From Bradyrhizobium sp. NAS80.1 (GTDB lineage: Bacteria; Pseudomonadota; Alphaproteobacteria; Rhizobiales; Xanthobacteraceae): a stretch of DNA of 64,000 nucleotides. Below are positions 35,252-44,596 of the stretch, in pieces (position 1 is the stretch's first letter; each line of letters opens with the position of its first letter). Location of the stretch: assembly GCF_001908205.1 (NCBI RefSeq), contig NZ_LGHL01000057.1, positions 23,717 to 87,716 on the forward strand, read 5' to 3'. The notes under the pieces are model-generated. The model saw nothing but the letters and a program-made list of their open reading frames with translations. It was not told the origin of the DNA and made no database searches. The position numbers were made by a program, and so were the translations under genes.

Positions 35252-36238
35252 ATGACGCTGCCGACAGCAGTCGTCTCGTTCTTCTTCTCTTCCGCCCCGG
35301 CGTTCGCCGACCTCAAGATCTGCAACCGCATGTCCTACGTCGTCGAGGCCGCGATCGGCATCGACGACAAGGCGGCGACCGCGACACGCGGCTGGTTCAG
35401 GATCGATCCCGCCACCTGCCGCGTGGTGGTGCAGGGCACGCTGACCGCCGACCGCATCCTGCTCAACGCCCGCGCGCTCGGCGTCTATGGCGCATCCCCG
35501 ATTCCCCAGAACGGCAGCGACATGCTGTGCGTGGCGCAGGACAATTTCGTCATCGCCGCCGCGCGGCAGTGCCGCACCGGCCAGACCCAGGCCGCCTTCA
35601 CCCAGATCACACCGACGCGGGGCGATGACGGCAATTTCGTTGCCTATCTCGCCGAGGATTCCGAATATGACGACGAGCAGGCGCGCCTCGCCGGCATCCA
35701 GCGGCTCCTGGTGATCGCAGGCTATGACGCCGCGCCGATCGACGGCGTCGACGGGCCGAAGACGCAAGGAGCGCTGGCTGCCTTCCTGAAGAGCCGCGGG
35801 CTGCCGTCCGATATCGTCTCCTCGCCGAATTTCTTCAAGACCATGGTCGATGCCGTGCAGACGCCTTCGGCATCCGGCCTGACCTGGTGCAACGACACGA
35901 CGCACAAGGTGATGGCGGCGATCGCCACCGACGACGGCAAGTCGGTGACGAGCCGCGGCTGGTATCGCATCGATCCCAAGACGTGCCTGCATCCTGATGT
36001 GACCGGCCAGCCGAAGCAGATTTTCAGCTTCGCCGAGGCCGTAGATAGCGACAACCGCACCGTCAAGCTGAAGGACAAGCCGCTGAACTGGGGCGGCGAC
36101 AAGCAGCTCTGCACACGCGAGACCAAGTTCGAGACCAACCAGCAGGCCGATTGCGGAGCGCGCGGATTCGCCGCCACGGGCTTTGGCGCGGTGGACATGT
36201 CGAGTGGCGGCAAGACGCTGCGCTTTGCGATACCGTGA
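35252..36238 (+). CDS. DUF1036 exported protein, two repeats with central PG-binding-like segment
   Basis: The product is 328 residues from the ATG at 35252 (MTLPTAVVSFFFSSAPAFA, a signal peptide cleaved after AFA). Two DUF1036 modules are visible. The first begins DLKICNRMSYVVEAAIGID with RGWFRIDPATC, and the second begins LTWCNDTTHKVMAAIATDD with RGWYRIDPKTC. Between them, IQRLLVIAGYDAAPIDGVDG followed by PKTQGALAAF resembles a peptidoglycan-binding (PGBD-1) segment. Conserved cysteines suggest disulphides in the periplasm. Function is unknown. The start could be upstream, but the upstream frame runs into the palindromic repeat. Confidence 0.83.
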   Translation: MTLPTAVVSFFFSSAPAFADLKICNRMSYVVEAAIGIDDKAATATRGWFRIDPATCRVVVQGTLTADRILLNARALGVYGASPIPQNGSDMLCVAQDNFVIAAARQCRTGQTQAAFTQITPTRGDDGNFVAYLAEDSEYDDEQARLAGIQRLLVIAGYDAAPIDGVDGPKTQGALAAFLKSRGLPSDIVSSPNFFKTMVDAVQTPSASGLTWCNDTTHKVMAAIATDDGKSVTSRGWYRIDPKTCLHPDVTGQPKQIFSFAEAVDSDNRTVKLKDKPLNWGGDKQLCTRETKFETNQQADCGARGFAATGFGAVDMSSGGKTLRFAIP

Positions 36239-36268
36239 TGTGATCATGGTGGCGCAACACTTACGGAT

Positions 36269-36402
36269 GTCGTCCTTGCGAACGCAGGGACCCATAGCCA
36301 CAGGATGTGGTTGTGGCACGAGATGGCGGTTATCAATCTTCGTCAAACCACTCCCTGTGGTTATGGGTCCCGGATCTGCGCTGCGCTTGTCCGGGACGAC
36401 GA
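36269..36402. repeat. Palindromic repeat copy A, upstream of the nucleotidase gene
   Basis: The element starts GTCGTCCTTGCG, continues to GGGACCCATAGCCACAGG, and returns as CCTGTGGTTATGGGTCCC to TCCGGGACGAC. It therefore forms a 134-base hairpin with a loop of about 50 bases. A second copy lies at 37116-37268, immediately after the same gene. The right end sits about 15 bases before the ATG at 36418, so it may affect expression. Confidence 0.8.
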
Positions 36403-36417
36403 GCTGAGAGAGCTATA

Positions 36418-37110
36418 ATGAACCCACCCCGCACCTTCGCCCATGTCGACACCTGGGTATTCGACCTCGACAACACGCTCTATCCGCATCACGTCAATCT
36501 GTGGCAGCAGGTCGATGCGCGGATCGGGGAGTTCGTGTGCAACTGGCTGAAGGTCAGCCCGGAGGAAGCGCGCAAGGTCCAGAAGGACTATTACCTCCGC
36601 TTCGGCACCACCATGCGCGGCATGATGACTTTGCATGGCGTGCGCGCCGATGACTACCTCGCCTATGTGCACAAGATCGATCATTCGCCGCTGGAGCCGA
36701 ATCCGGCGCTCGGCGAAGCCATTGCAAAACTGTCGGGCCGGAAGCTGATCCTGACCAACGGCTCGGTCGACCATGTCGATGCCGTGCTGGCGCGGCTCGG
36801 CCTCGCCACGCACTTCGACGGCGTGTTCGACATTATCGCCGCCGGGTTCGAGCCGAAGCCGGCACCGCAGACCTATCGGAAATTCCTCTCCGACCATGCG
36901 GTCGACCCGGCACGCGCCGCCATGTTCGAGGACCTCGCCCGCAACCTCGCCGTCCCGCACGAGCTCGGCATGACCACGGTGCTGGTGGTGCCGGATGGGA
37001 CGAAGGAAGTGGTGCGCGAGGACTGGGAGCTGGAGGGCCGGGATGCGGCCCATGTCGACCATGTCACCGATGATCTGGCGGGGTTTTTGGGCAGGCTGTC
37101 GCGCAATTAG
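36418..37110 (+). CDS. Pyrimidine 5'-nucleotidase (HAD superfamily)
   Basis: This 230-residue HAD hydrolase of the SDT1/PpnT-like pyrimidine 5'-nucleotidase subfamily is predicted to dephosphorylate UMP, CMP or damaged nucleotides. Motif I WVFDLDNTLYP carries the catalytic Asp16 and Asp18. Motif II is KLILTNGSVDHVDAVLARLG, motif III Lys lies in AAGFEPKPAPQTYRKFLSDH, and motif IV is MFEDLARNLAVPHELGM. The ATG at 36418 is preceded by GAGAG. Palindromic repeats flank it on both sides. It is conserved next to dapD in relatives, though no metabolic link is evident. Confidence 0.9.
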   Translation: MNPPRTFAHVDTWVFDLDNTLYPHHVNLWQQVDARIGEFVCNWLKVSPEEARKVQKDYYLRFGTTMRGMMTLHGVRADDYLAYVHKIDHSPLEPNPALGEAIAKLSGRKLILTNGSVDHVDAVLARLGLATHFDGVFDIIAAGFEPKPAPQTYRKFLSDHAVDPARAAMFEDLARNLAVPHELGMTTVLVVPDGTKEVVREDWELEGRDAAHVDHVTDDLAGFLGRLSRN

Positions 37111-37115
37111 CCGCT

Positions 37116-37268
37116 GTCGTCCCGGGCAAGCGTCAGCGCAGACCCGGGACCCATAACCACAGGATCTGGTTGTAGCGCGAGACTGGCAACTCCGAGTCTT
37201 CGCCAAACCGCTGCCTGTGGTTGGGTCCCGGATCGGCGCTCACTTCGTTCGCTTGTCCGGGACGACGA
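37116..37268. repeat. Palindromic repeat copy B, downstream of the nucleotidase gene
   Basis: This is the sister of the element at 36269-36402. The left end GTCGTCCCGGGCAAGCG and GGGACCCATAACCACAGG match the right side CCTGTGGTTGGGTCCCGG and GCTTGTCCGGGACGAC. The two copies bracket one gene in the same orientation. Confidence 0.8.
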
Positions 37269-37351
37269 CCGAGTATGCCTTGACTCCTCCCCTCCAAATC
37301 CCGAAAAAGCGCCCCAATCCATCAAAATTCCGTCCCGAAGAGGAAATCCCG

Positions 37352-38197
37352 ATGTCCCTCCAAGCCCTCGAATCCACCATCAACAGCGCCTTCGACGCGC
37401 GCGACGGCGTCTCGACCTCGACCAAGGGCGAGGTGCGCGAGGCCGTGGATCAGGCGCTGGAGATTCTGGACAAGGGCGAGGCGCGCGTTGCCGAGCGCGG
37501 GAGCGACGGCAAGTGGAAGGTCAATCAGTGGCTGAAGAAGGCCGTGCTGCTGTCCTTCCGCCTCAACGACATGGGCGTCATTCCCGGCGGTCCGGGCAAG
37601 GCGACCTGGTGGGACAAGGTGCCCTCGAAGTTCGAAGGCTGGGGCGAGAACCGTTTTCGCGACGCCGGATTCCGCGCCGTGCCGGGCTCGGTGGTGCGCC
37701 GCTCGGCCTTCATTGCCAAGAACGTCGTGCTGATGCCGTCCTTCGTCAATCTCGGCGCCTATGTCGATGAGAGCACGATGGTCGACACCTGGGCGACCGT
37801 CGGCTCCTGCGCGCAGATCGGCAAGCGCGTGCACATTTCCGGCGGCGCCGGCATCGGCGGCGTGCTCGAGCCGCTGCAGGCCGAGCCTGTGATCGTCGAG
37901 GACGACTGCTTCATCGGCGCCCGCTCGGAGGTTGCCGAGGGCGTGATCGTGCGCAAGGGCGCGGTGCTGGCGATGGGCGTGTTCCTGGGCGCCTCCACCA
38001 AGATCGTCGACCGCGAGACTGGCGAGATCTTCATCGGCGAAGTGCCGGAATATTCGGTGGTGGTGCCCGGCGCCCTGCCCGGCAAGCCCATGAAGAACGG
38101 CCAGATGGGCCCGAGCACGGCCTGCGCCGTGATCGTCAAGCGCGTCGACGAACGCACGCGGTCCAAGACCAGCATCAACGAACTGCTGCGGGATTGA
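37352..38197 (+). CDS. dapD: 2,3,4,5-tetrahydropyridine-2,6-dicarboxylate N-succinyltransferase
   Basis: This lysine/diaminopimelate pathway enzyme transfers succinyl from succinyl-CoA to tetrahydrodipicolinate. The length of 281 residues is standard. The start at 37352 ([20 protein letters not shown]) is chosen because upstream residues are repeat-derived. The N-terminal helical domain is followed by a left-handed beta-helix with hexapeptide repeats ([60 protein letters not shown]). It works with dapE downstream, separated by a repeat and a broken DUF805 gene. Confidence 0.98.
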   Translation: MSLQALESTINSAFDARDGVSTSTKGEVREAVDQALEILDKGEARVAERGSDGKWKVNQWLKKAVLLSFRLNDMGVIPGGPGKATWWDKVPSKFEGWGENRFRDAGFRAVPGSVVRRSAFIAKNVVLMPSFVNLGAYVDESTMVDTWATVGSCAQIGKRVHISGGAGIGGVLEPLQAEPVIVEDDCFIGARSEVAEGVIVRKGAVLAMGVFLGASTKIVDRETGEIFIGEVPEYSVVVPGALPGKPMKNGQMGPSTACAVIVKRVDERTRSKTSINELLRD

Positions 38198-38204
38198 GAC
38201 TCTC

Positions 38205-38425
38205 TCCTACCCTCTCCCCGTTCTTACGGGGCCGCGACGAGCTTCGCTCGCGCTGAGAGGGTTGGGGTGAGGGGCATCTCTCCACGGACGAGATGGCCGC
38301 GAGACCTGTACCCCCTCACCCGGATTGCACCGGACGATGCTTCGCATCGCCGAGGCAATCCGACCTCTCCCCTCAAGCGGGGCGAGGTGACAAGTGGCGC
38401 CAGCCCGCCTTATCGAACCCACCCT
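38205..38425. repeat. CTCTCCCC-type palindromic intergenic repeat
   Basis: The sequence CCCTCTCCCCGTTCTTACGG ... GAGAGGGTTGGGGTGAGGGG is followed by CCCCCTCACCCGGATTGC and CCTCTCCCCTCAAGCGGGGC. It shares almost identical arms with the element at 40291-40436. This is a second palindromic family, distinct from the GTCGTC-ended one, placed between dapD and the DUF805 remnant. Confidence 0.72.
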
Positions 38426-38476
38426 CCTTCCATCGAGACCAACATCCGGGCTGCTTGACTGCCCGGAGCCCCTCGC

Positions 38477-39119
38477 ATGGACTGGATCTGGTATCTCTTC
38501 CGCTTCGACGGCCGCATCAACCGCGCTTTGTTGTGGCAGGCGCTGCTGATCGTCGCGCTGTTGACGGCCGTGCAGGAGATCATCGTTCAGGTCATCGGAG
38601 TTCTCGAAGGGCCACATCCATCTCCCCCAAGATCCTGCTCAACTTCGACTTCGGCCTCGACGACCTCTTCAAGGTGGTTGACCTCCGGGGCTATCGCCTG
38701 CTGCCGACCGCCGACCTCCCGACCCTGATCCTGAAATTGTTCGGCACGTCGCTGTTCTTCTGGATCTACCTTGCGACCGCAATCAAGCGGCTGCACGATC
38801 GCGACAGGAGCGGCTGGTGGATCGTCCCCTTCTTCTTCGTCCCCCGGCTGCTGTTTTATTTCTGGGACTTGCTGCCTGACTCCAGCTGGTTCGTTCCGTT
38901 CGACTGGGCCATCCACGCGCTGTGCCTGTGGGGCCTCGTCGAAATGTTCTGCCTGCGCGGCAGCGTGGGTGACAACCGGTTCGGGCCGGCCCCCTCGCCG
39001 AAATCGAGGAACGTCTCGCATCCACCTCGTCTCCTGCGAAAAGCTGGGACCAGCAGGCAGAGCTGGAAATTGTCCCGCCAAACGCTAGCCCACCCGGCGG
39101 CATGCGTGTTAATCGGGGC
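38477..39119 (+). pseudogene. DUF805 inner-membrane protein, two frameshifts
   Basis: The ATG at 38477 opens MDWIWYLFRFDGRINRALLW, the hallmark N-terminus of DUF805 membrane proteins. Near 38610 the frame changes, and the domain continues as ISPKILLNFDFGLDDLF, then FWIYLATAIKRLHDRDRSGW and LWGLVEMFCLRGSVGDNRFG. A second shift at the C5 run near 38990 leads to LAEIEERLASTSSPAKSWDQ and a tail that overlaps the dapE start. Two indels suggest a pseudogene, although sequencing error cannot be excluded. DUF805 function is unknown. Confidence 0.72.
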
Positions 39120-39121
39120 TC

Positions 39122-40288
39122 ATGTCCGATGCCCTCTCGATTGCCCGCGATCTCATCCGCTGCCCCTCGGTAACCCCGGCCGATGCCGGTGCGCTCGGGG
39201 TGCTCGAAAACGCCCTAACCGCAGCCGGCTTCACCTGCCACCGCCTAACGTTCTCCGAAGCCGGCACCGCCGACGTCGACAATCTCTACGCGCGGATCGG
39301 CGCTGAAGGGCCGCACATCAGCTTTGCCGGCCACACCGACGTGGTGCCGCCCGGTGACGAGAGCGCCTGGAGCGTGGGCGCGTTCTCGGGAGAGGTGAAG
39401 GACGGCTTTCTGCACGGTCGCGGCGCTGTCGACATGAAGGGCGGCATCGCTTGCTCGGTTGCCGCGGTGCTCGAGCATCTCGCCGCGCATGGCGGCAAGC
39501 CGCGCACTGACGGCAGGGGCTCGATCTCCTTCCTGATCACTGGCGACGAGGAAGACGTCTCCATCAACGGCACGATCAAGCTGCTGAAATGGGCCGCCGA
39601 GCGCGGCGAGAAGTTCGATCATTGCGTGCTTGGCGAGCCCTCGAATGTCGAGACGCTCGGCGACACCATCAAGGTCGGCCGCCGCGGCTCGCAATCCGGC
39701 ACGCTCTATGTCGACGGCGTGCAGGGGCATGTGGCCTATCCGCACCGCGCGGCCAACCCGGTGCCGGATATCTCGCGCCTGATCGTGGCGATCTCCGACG
39801 AGCCGCTCGACCATGGCAGTGCGCAGTTCCAGGCCTCCAATCTCGAATTCACCTCGGTCGACGTCGGCAACACCGCCAGCAACGTCATCCCCGGCCAGGC
39901 CCGCGCAAAGTTCAACATCCGCTATAACGACAACCACACCCAGGCGAGCCTGCGCGAGCTGGTCGAGTCGCGCCTGGCAAAAGCCTGCGGCAACCGCATC
40001 CGCGCCCGCATCGTCTGGGAGCCGTCGAACTCAAACGTGTTCGTCACCAAGCCCGGCCCGTTCACCGATCTCGCAGTCTCGGCGATCGAGGCAGTGACGG
40101 GCCGCAAGCCGGAGCTGTCAACGTCAGGCGGCACCTCGGATGCGCGCTTCATCTCCAGCTACTGCCCGGTGATCGAGTTCGGCCTGGTTGGCCAGACCAT
40201 GCATCAGGTCGACGAGCGCGTGCCGGTGGTGGATTTGGAGAAGCTGACGAAGGTGTATCGCGGGATACTGACAAGGTATTTCGGGTGA
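39122..40288 (+). CDS. dapE: Succinyl-diaminopimelate desuccinylase
   Basis: This M20-family zinc peptidase removes succinate from N-succinyl-LL-DAP to give LL-DAP for lysine and peptidoglycan. It has 388 residues. Metal ligands fit the family: His71 and Asp73 in [13 protein letters not shown], Asp104 in [12 protein letters not shown], Glu143/Glu144 in ITGDEEDVS, and the late His in [11 protein letters not shown]. The dimerisation domain occupies the middle ([20 protein letters not shown]). It follows dapD in the same direction. Confidence 0.98.
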   Translation: MSDALSIARDLIRCPSVTPADAGALGVLENALTAAGFTCHRLTFSEAGTADVDNLYARIGAEGPHISFAGHTDVVPPGDESAWSVGAFSGEVKDGFLHGRGAVDMKGGIACSVAAVLEHLAAHGGKPRTDGRGSISFLITGDEEDVSINGTIKLLKWAAERGEKFDHCVLGEPSNVETLGDTIKVGRRGSQSGTLYVDGVQGHVAYPHRAANPVPDISRLIVAISDEPLDHGSAQFQASNLEFTSVDVGNTASNVIPGQARAKFNIRYNDNHTQASLRELVESRLAKACGNRIRARIVWEPSNSNVFVTKPGPFTDLAVSAIEAVTGRKPELSTSGGTSDARFISSYCPVIEFGLVGQTMHQVDERVPVVDLEKLTKVYRGILTRYFG

Positions 40289-40290
40289 CT

Positions 40291-40436
40291 TCTCCCCCTC
40301 CCCGTTCTTACGGGGAGAGGGTTGGGGTGAGGGGCTGCATCCGCAAATACGGTGCGAGTCGGACTCGTGGAGAGTCCCCCTCACCCGCCGCGCTCCGCGC
40401 GTCGGCCTCTCCCCGCAAGCGGGGAGAGGCAAAGAG
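40291..40436. repeat. CTCTCCCC-type palindromic intergenic repeat
   Basis: CCTCCCCGTTCTTACGGGGA followed by GAGGGTTGGGGTGAGGGGC forms the left arm. CCCCCTCACCCGCCGCGC and CGGCCTCTCCCCGCAAGC followed by GGGGAGAGGC form the right. It fills the space between the convergent dapE and truA genes and probably works as a bidirectional terminator. Same family as 38205-38425. Confidence 0.75.
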
Positions 40437-41174
40437 TCAATAATCCACCTTCACCAGATACAGCCCCTCCGGCGGGGCGACGACGCCGCAGGCGGCGCGG
40501 TTGCGCGCTTTGAGCGCTGCGGAGAGATCGTCCGCAGTCCAGCGGCCTTCGCCGACCCAGACCAGCGAGCCGACCATCGAGCGGACCTGGCTGTGCAGGA
40601 ACGAACGCGCCGAGGTGACAATGGTGATCTCACGCCCGTCGCGCAGCACGTCGAGCTGATCGAGCGTCTTTTCCGGAGACTTGGCCTGGCATTCGGTATC
40701 ACGGAACGTCGTGAAATCGTGCTTGCCGAGCAGGCGCTGCGCGGCCGCGTGCATTGCATCGCTGTCGAGCCGGCGCGGCACGCGCCAGGCGTGGCCGACG
40801 TCGAGCGCGAGATTGGCGCGGGTGTTGACGATGCGATAGCGGTAGTGGCGCTTGATCGCCGAGAAGCGGGCCTCGAAGGTGTCAGGGACGATCTCCGCCT
40901 CCAGCACAGCGATCGGATGCGGGCGCAGATGCGCGTTGAGGCCGTCGCGAAAACGATCGGCGCGAAATTCCTTCGCGATATCGACATGCGCCACCTGGCC
41001 CCGCGCATGCACGCCGGCATCGGTGCGGCCGGCTCCGTGCACCCGCGCATCGGTGCCGGTCATGGCCTTCACCGCCGCCTCCAGCGCACCCTGCACGGAA
41101 GGCAGCGTCTCCTGCACCTGCCAGCCGTAGAACGGCGCGCCGTCATATTCGATGGTGAGCTTGTAGCGGGGCAT
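40437..41174 (-). CDS. truA: tRNA pseudouridine(38-40) synthase
   Basis: This 245-residue enzyme isomerises uridines 38-40 in the anticodon arm of tRNAs. The catalytic Asp52 lies in [14 protein letters not shown]; the N-terminus [18 protein letters not shown] and the later [19 protein letters not shown] are also conserved. The start overlaps the fmt stop (TGATG), so it is translationally coupled to fmt. The def-fmt-truA order is common in this lineage. Confidence 0.97.
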   Translation of the reverse strand: MPRYKLTIEYDGAPFYGWQVQETLPSVQGALEAAVKAMTGTDARVHGAGRTDAGVHARGQVAHVDIAKEFRADRFRDGLNAHLRPHPIAVLEAEIVPDTFEARFSAIKRHYRYRIVNTRANLALDVGHAWRVPRRLDSDAMHAAAQRLLGKHDFTTFRDTECQAKSPEKTLDQLDVLRDGREITIVTSARSFLHSQVRSMVGSLVWVGEGRWTADDLSAALKARNRAACGVVAPPEGLYLVKVDY

Positions 41175-42109
41175 CAGGCAAGCCGCATCGGCGGCTCAAC
41201 CTTCACGCCGCGCAGGAAGTCCGAAGCCTGCATCCGCGCCTTGCCCTCGCGCTGCAGCTCGAGGATGCGGATCGCGCCCTCGCCGCAGGCGATGGTGAGC
41301 TGGTCGTCAAGCACCTCGCCCGGGGCACCCGAGCCCTTTGCAAGCTCGCAGCGCAGGATCTTTACGCGCGCGTTCTCGCTGACCCCAGTGAGCTCGGCCC
41401 ACGCGCCGGGGAACGGCGACAGGCCGTGGATGTGGCGCAGTACGTCGCGCGCAGGCTTCGTCCAGTCGATCCGCGCCTCGGCCTTGTCGATCTTGGCGGC
41501 ATAGGTGACGCCGTCTTCGCTCTGCTTTTTGAGCTGGAGCCCGCCGCGGGCGAGCGCGGCCATCGCGCGCACCATCAGATCGGCGCCGAGCCGGGACAGG
41601 CGATCGTGCAGATCGACCGCGGTCATGTTGTCCGTGATCGCGAGACGCTCGGCCATGGCGACGTCGCCGGTGTCGAGGCCGACATCCATCTTCATCACCA
41701 TCACGCCGCTCTCGGCATCGCCCGCCATGATCGCGCGATTGATGGGCGCCGCGCCGCGCCAGCGCGGCAGCAGCGAAGCGTGCAGATTGTAGCAGCCGAG
41801 TTTTGGCGCATCGAGGATCGCCTGCGGCAGGATCATGCCGTAGGCGACGACGACGGCAGCATCCGCATCAAAGGCGCGAAACTCGTCGAGCGCCTCCGGC
41901 GTCTTCAGCGTCTTCGGCGTCAGCACGGGAACGCCGAGTTTTCGCGCGGCTTCCTCGACCGGGGTCGGCTGCAACTGCAGGCCGCGCCGCCCGCCGGGCT
42001 TCGGCGCGCGGGTATAGACTGCCGCGATCTCGTGGCCGTGCGCGACGAGCTCGAGCAGCGTCGGCACGGAGAAATCGGGCGTGCCCATGAAGATCAGGCG
42101 GAGGGGCAT
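41174..42109 (-). CDS. fmt: Methionyl-tRNA formyltransferase
   Basis: This 311-residue enzyme formylates initiator Met-tRNA using 10-formyl-THF. The N-terminal Rossmann domain ([20 protein letters not shown]) holds the catalytic region [20 protein letters not shown] and [16 protein letters not shown]. The C-terminal OB-fold tRNA-binding domain spans about residues 205-311. It is followed without a gap by truA. def lies upstream on the same strand, beyond a palindromic repeat. Confidence 0.97.
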   Translation of the reverse strand: MPLRLIFMGTPDFSVPTLLELVAHGHEIAAVYTRAPKPGGRRGLQLQPTPVEEAARKLGVPVLTPKTLKTPEALDEFRAFDADAAVVVAYGMILPQAILDAPKLGCYNLHASLLPRWRGAAPINRAIMAGDAESGVMVMKMDVGLDTGDVAMAERLAITDNMTAVDLHDRLSRLGADLMVRAMAALARGGLQLKKQSEDGVTYAAKIDKAEARIDWTKPARDVLRHIHGLSPFPGAWAELTGVSENARVKILRCELAKGSGAPGEVLDDQLTIACGEGAIRILELQREGKARMQASDFLRGVKVEPPMRLA

Positions 42110-42127
42110 GACAAGGACTCGGTGTGT

Positions 42128-42288
42128 TCCCTCCCCCCTTGCGGGGGAGGGCTAGGGAGGGGGGGTGCCACACGACGCGCATTCTCGGCGTGAGCGCGGA
42201 CTAGTTCTTCGCCCCGGTTAAACCATCTCCTGGGCTACCCCCCTTCCCTGCCCGCCCCCGCAAGGGGGGAGGGAGTACAGGGAGTACG
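42128..42288. repeat. CTCCCCCC-type palindromic intergenic repeat
   Basis: TCCCTCCCCCCTTGCGGGGG and AGGGCTAGGGAGGGGGGGTG at the left are complementary to CTACCCCCCTTCCCTGCC and GCAAGGGGGGAGGGAGT at the right. The pair surrounds about 60 bases of less structured sequence. It separates def from fmt on the same strand, so it may uncouple their expression. Confidence 0.68.
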
Positions 42289-42303
42289 GAGCAGCACTAA
42301 AAC

Positions 42304-42828
42304 TCACTCCGCGCGCTTGGCGGCTTTCTCGAACTTCTTCATCACGCGGTCGCGCTTGAGCTTCGACAGATAGTCAACGAACAGCACGCCATTGAGATGG
42401 TCGATCTCGTGCTGGATGCAGGTGGCGTAGAGGCCTTCGGCGTCCTCCTCGTGCACCTTGCCGTCGAGATCGGTGAACCGAACGCGGACCTTCGCCGGCC
42501 GCTCGACCTCCTCGTAATATTCGGGGATCGAGAGGCAGCCTTCTTCGTAAACCGACAGCTCCTCGGACGAGGCGATGATCTCGGGATTGATGAAGACACG
42601 CGGCTCCGGATTGGTCTCGCCGTTCTCGTCGCGCTTGGCGAGATCCATGGTGATGAGCCGCAAGGGCTGCGCGACCTGGATCGCCGCGAGCCCGATGCCG
42701 GGCGCGTCGTACATGGTCTCGAACATGTCGTCGGCAAGCTTGCGGATCTCGGCCGTGACCTTCTCGATCGGCTTGGAGACCAGACGCAACTGCCTGTCGG
42801 GCAGGATGATGATTTCTCGTAGGGCCAT
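42304..42828 (-). CDS. def: Peptide deformylase
   Basis: This 174-residue iron/zinc hydrolase removes the formyl group from nascent proteins. All three motifs are intact: GIGLAAIQV (motif 1), EGCLSIP with metal ligand Cys98 (motif 2), and QHEIDHLNG with His140, Glu141 and His144 (motif 3). The length and start ([16 protein letters not shown]) are typical. It is functionally paired with fmt, the formylating enzyme, downstream. Confidence 0.98.
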   Translation of the reverse strand: MALREIIILPDRQLRLVSKPIEKVTAEIRKLADDMFETMYDAPGIGLAAIQVAQPLRLITMDLAKRDENGETNPEPRVFINPEIIASSEELSVYEEGCLSIPEYYEEVERPAKVRVRFTDLDGKVHEEDAEGLYATCIQHEIDHLNGVLFVDYLSKLKRDRVMKKFEKAAKRAE

Positions 42829-42998
42829 GGCGGCGATTTAAGCCGCATGCCGGATGCGGTCAATGCGGCCGGGAACTCGTTAACGGTCCGATAACCATAA
42901 AACTTTAGGCTTTGTTAACCATGAAAATTAGGGGGCCGTTAACTATAAACGTTCCCTCTTCGTTCGCACATTCCGGCGAATCGGCTAGAAGGAGCGGC

Positions 42999-44201
42999 AT
43001 GAACGAGATCATTTTCCTGGCTGGCGACTGGCCGGTGCGCACGATCGATGCACTGATCGGCTTCGGCGTCCTGGTCCTCATCCTGCTGGTTGTGATTGCC
43101 GTGGTGATCGCGCGCTCGGGGCGGCGCGGCGCGGAACTCGCCATGGCACACGCGATCCGGGCCGACGAACTTGAGGAGCGCCTGAGCCAGGTGCTGCGCG
43201 CCCAGAGCGAGGCCTCGGGCCGGGTCGATGCCATGACCCAGGCGCTGGCCGGCCGCCAGGCCGAGATGGCGCGCGCCGTCAACGAGCGGCTGGATTCGGT
43301 GACCCATCGCGTCGGCCAGTCCATGGAGCACTCGACCCGCAACACCATGGAGAGCCTGCGCGCGCTGCACGAGCGGCTCGGCATCATCGACAGCGCGCAC
43401 AAGAACCTCACCGACCTCACCACGCAGGTGACCACCCTGCGCGACGTGCTCGCCAACAAGCAGTCGCGCGGCGCCTTCGGCCAGGCGCGGATGGAAGCGA
43501 TCGTCCAGGACGGTCTCCCAAAAGGCGCCTACGAGTTCCAGTTCACGCTCTCCACGGGAAAGCGGCCCGACTGCGTCGTGTTCCTGCCCGATCAGCGGCC
43601 ACTCTGCATCGACGCGAAATTTCCGCTGGAGGCGATGACCGCGCTGCACGACGCCCGCAGCGACGAGGAGCGGCGGATTGCCACGCAGCGGCTGCGCGGC
43701 GACGTGATGAAGCATGTCAGCGACATCGCGGAAAAATATCTCGTCACCGGCGAGACCCAGGAGATGGCGCTGATGTTCGTGCCGTCGGAATCGGTTTACG
43801 CCGAGATCCATGACGGTTTCGACGACGTGATCCAGAAGGCCTACCGCGCCCGCGTCGTGCTGGTGTCGCCCTCGTTGCTGATGCTCGCGATCCAGGTGAT
43901 GCAGCAGATCATGAAGGACGCGCGCATGCGCGACGCCGCCGACCAGATCCGCACCGAGGTGATCAAGCTCGGCGACGACCTCGGCCGCCTGCGCGACCGC
44001 GTGCTGAAGCTGCAGAAGCACTTTGCCGACGTGAACGAGGACGTCCGGCAAGTGCTGATCTCCGCCGACAAGATCGAGAAGCGTGCGGGCCGGATCGAGG
44101 AACTCGATTTCAGCAAGACTGATGCGCCGGCGGAGGGCCCGCGCCTCGTGGCGTCAAGCGCGCCCGAGCTGTTTCCAAGGAAGCTCCAGGCGGGGGAGTG
44201 A
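42999..44201 (+). CDS. rmuC: DNA recombination protein RmuC
   Basis: The product is 400 residues from the ATG at 42999, which has a strong AGAAGGAG site; the upstream open frame (from 42912) is not needed. An N-terminal membrane helix (LIGFGVLVLILLVVIAVVIA, about 18-37) is followed by a long coiled coil (about 50-150). The RmuC nuclease-like domain comes next (GAFGQARMEAIVQDGLPKGA; CVVFLPDQRPLCIDAKFPLE; LIFV-type strand LMFVPSESVYAEIHDGFDD). RmuC limits inversions at short inverted repeats, notable in a region rich in palindromes. Confidence 0.94.
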   Translation: MNEIIFLAGDWPVRTIDALIGFGVLVLILLVVIAVVIARSGRRGAELAMAHAIRADELEERLSQVLRAQSEASGRVDAMTQALAGRQAEMARAVNERLDSVTHRVGQSMEHSTRNTMESLRALHERLGIIDSAHKNLTDLTTQVTTLRDVLANKQSRGAFGQARMEAIVQDGLPKGAYEFQFTLSTGKRPDCVVFLPDQRPLCIDAKFPLEAMTALHDARSDEERRIATQRLRGDVMKHVSDIAEKYLVTGETQEMALMFVPSESVYAEIHDGFDDVIQKAYRARVVLVSPSLLMLAIQVMQQIMKDARMRDAADQIRTEVIKLGDDLGRLRDRVLKLQKHFADVNEDVRQVLISADKIEKRAGRIEELDFSKTDAPAEGPRLVASSAPELFPRKLQAGE

Positions 44202-44242
44202 TTCTCTTCTTAGATCCGGTACGCTGCCGCCCCAATTTCGCT

Positions 44243-44283
44243 GTCGTCGCCCGGCTTGACCGGGCGCCCAGTATCCCAGAGGC
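44243..44283 (+). repeat. Left inverted repeat of GIY-YIG element
   Basis: This 41-bp arm begins GTCGTCGCCCGGCTTGACC and ends CAGTATCCCAGAGGC. It matches the reverse complement of 44597-44638 except for two substitutions and one extra base. Inside the arm CCCGGCTTGACCGGG is itself a small palindrome. Confidence 0.85.
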
Positions 44284-44288
44284 GGCAG

Positions 44289-44591
44289 ATGGGCGCGCGC
44301 CATTACTACGTCTACATTCTCGCCAGCAAGATCGGTGGAACGCTGTACATCGGCGTGACGAAACGATCTCATCCGCCGCGTGGCTGAGCACAATTGCAGT
44401 TAGTGGAGCGCTTCACGAAGGAATACGGCGTCATGAAGCTGGTCTATTTCGAGCAATTCGATGATCCAGAGAATGCGATCAAACGGGAGAAGCGCCTGAA
44501 AAAATGGAAGCGCGCTTGGAAGATTGCACTGATCGAGAAGGACAATCCGGACTGGAACGATCTCTATTCTGGGATAGCAGGTCCCCCATAA
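44289..44591 (+). pseudogene. GIY-YIG nuclease, two frameshifts, inside inverted repeats
   Basis: The ATG at 44289 opens MGARHYYVYILASKIGGTLY followed by IGVTK, the GIY-YIG core of a small UPF0213/YhbQ-type nuclease. An extra A near 44360 and another indel near 44396 break the frame. Between them another frame reads NDLIRRVAEH, and after them QLVERFTKEYGVMKLVYFEQ and NAIKREKRLKKWKRAWKIAL complete the domain. Restored length would be about 100 residues. The gene lies between 41-42 bp inverted repeats that leave almost no other space, so gene and repeats look like one element. Confidence 0.85.
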
Positions 44592-44596
44592 CTCCG

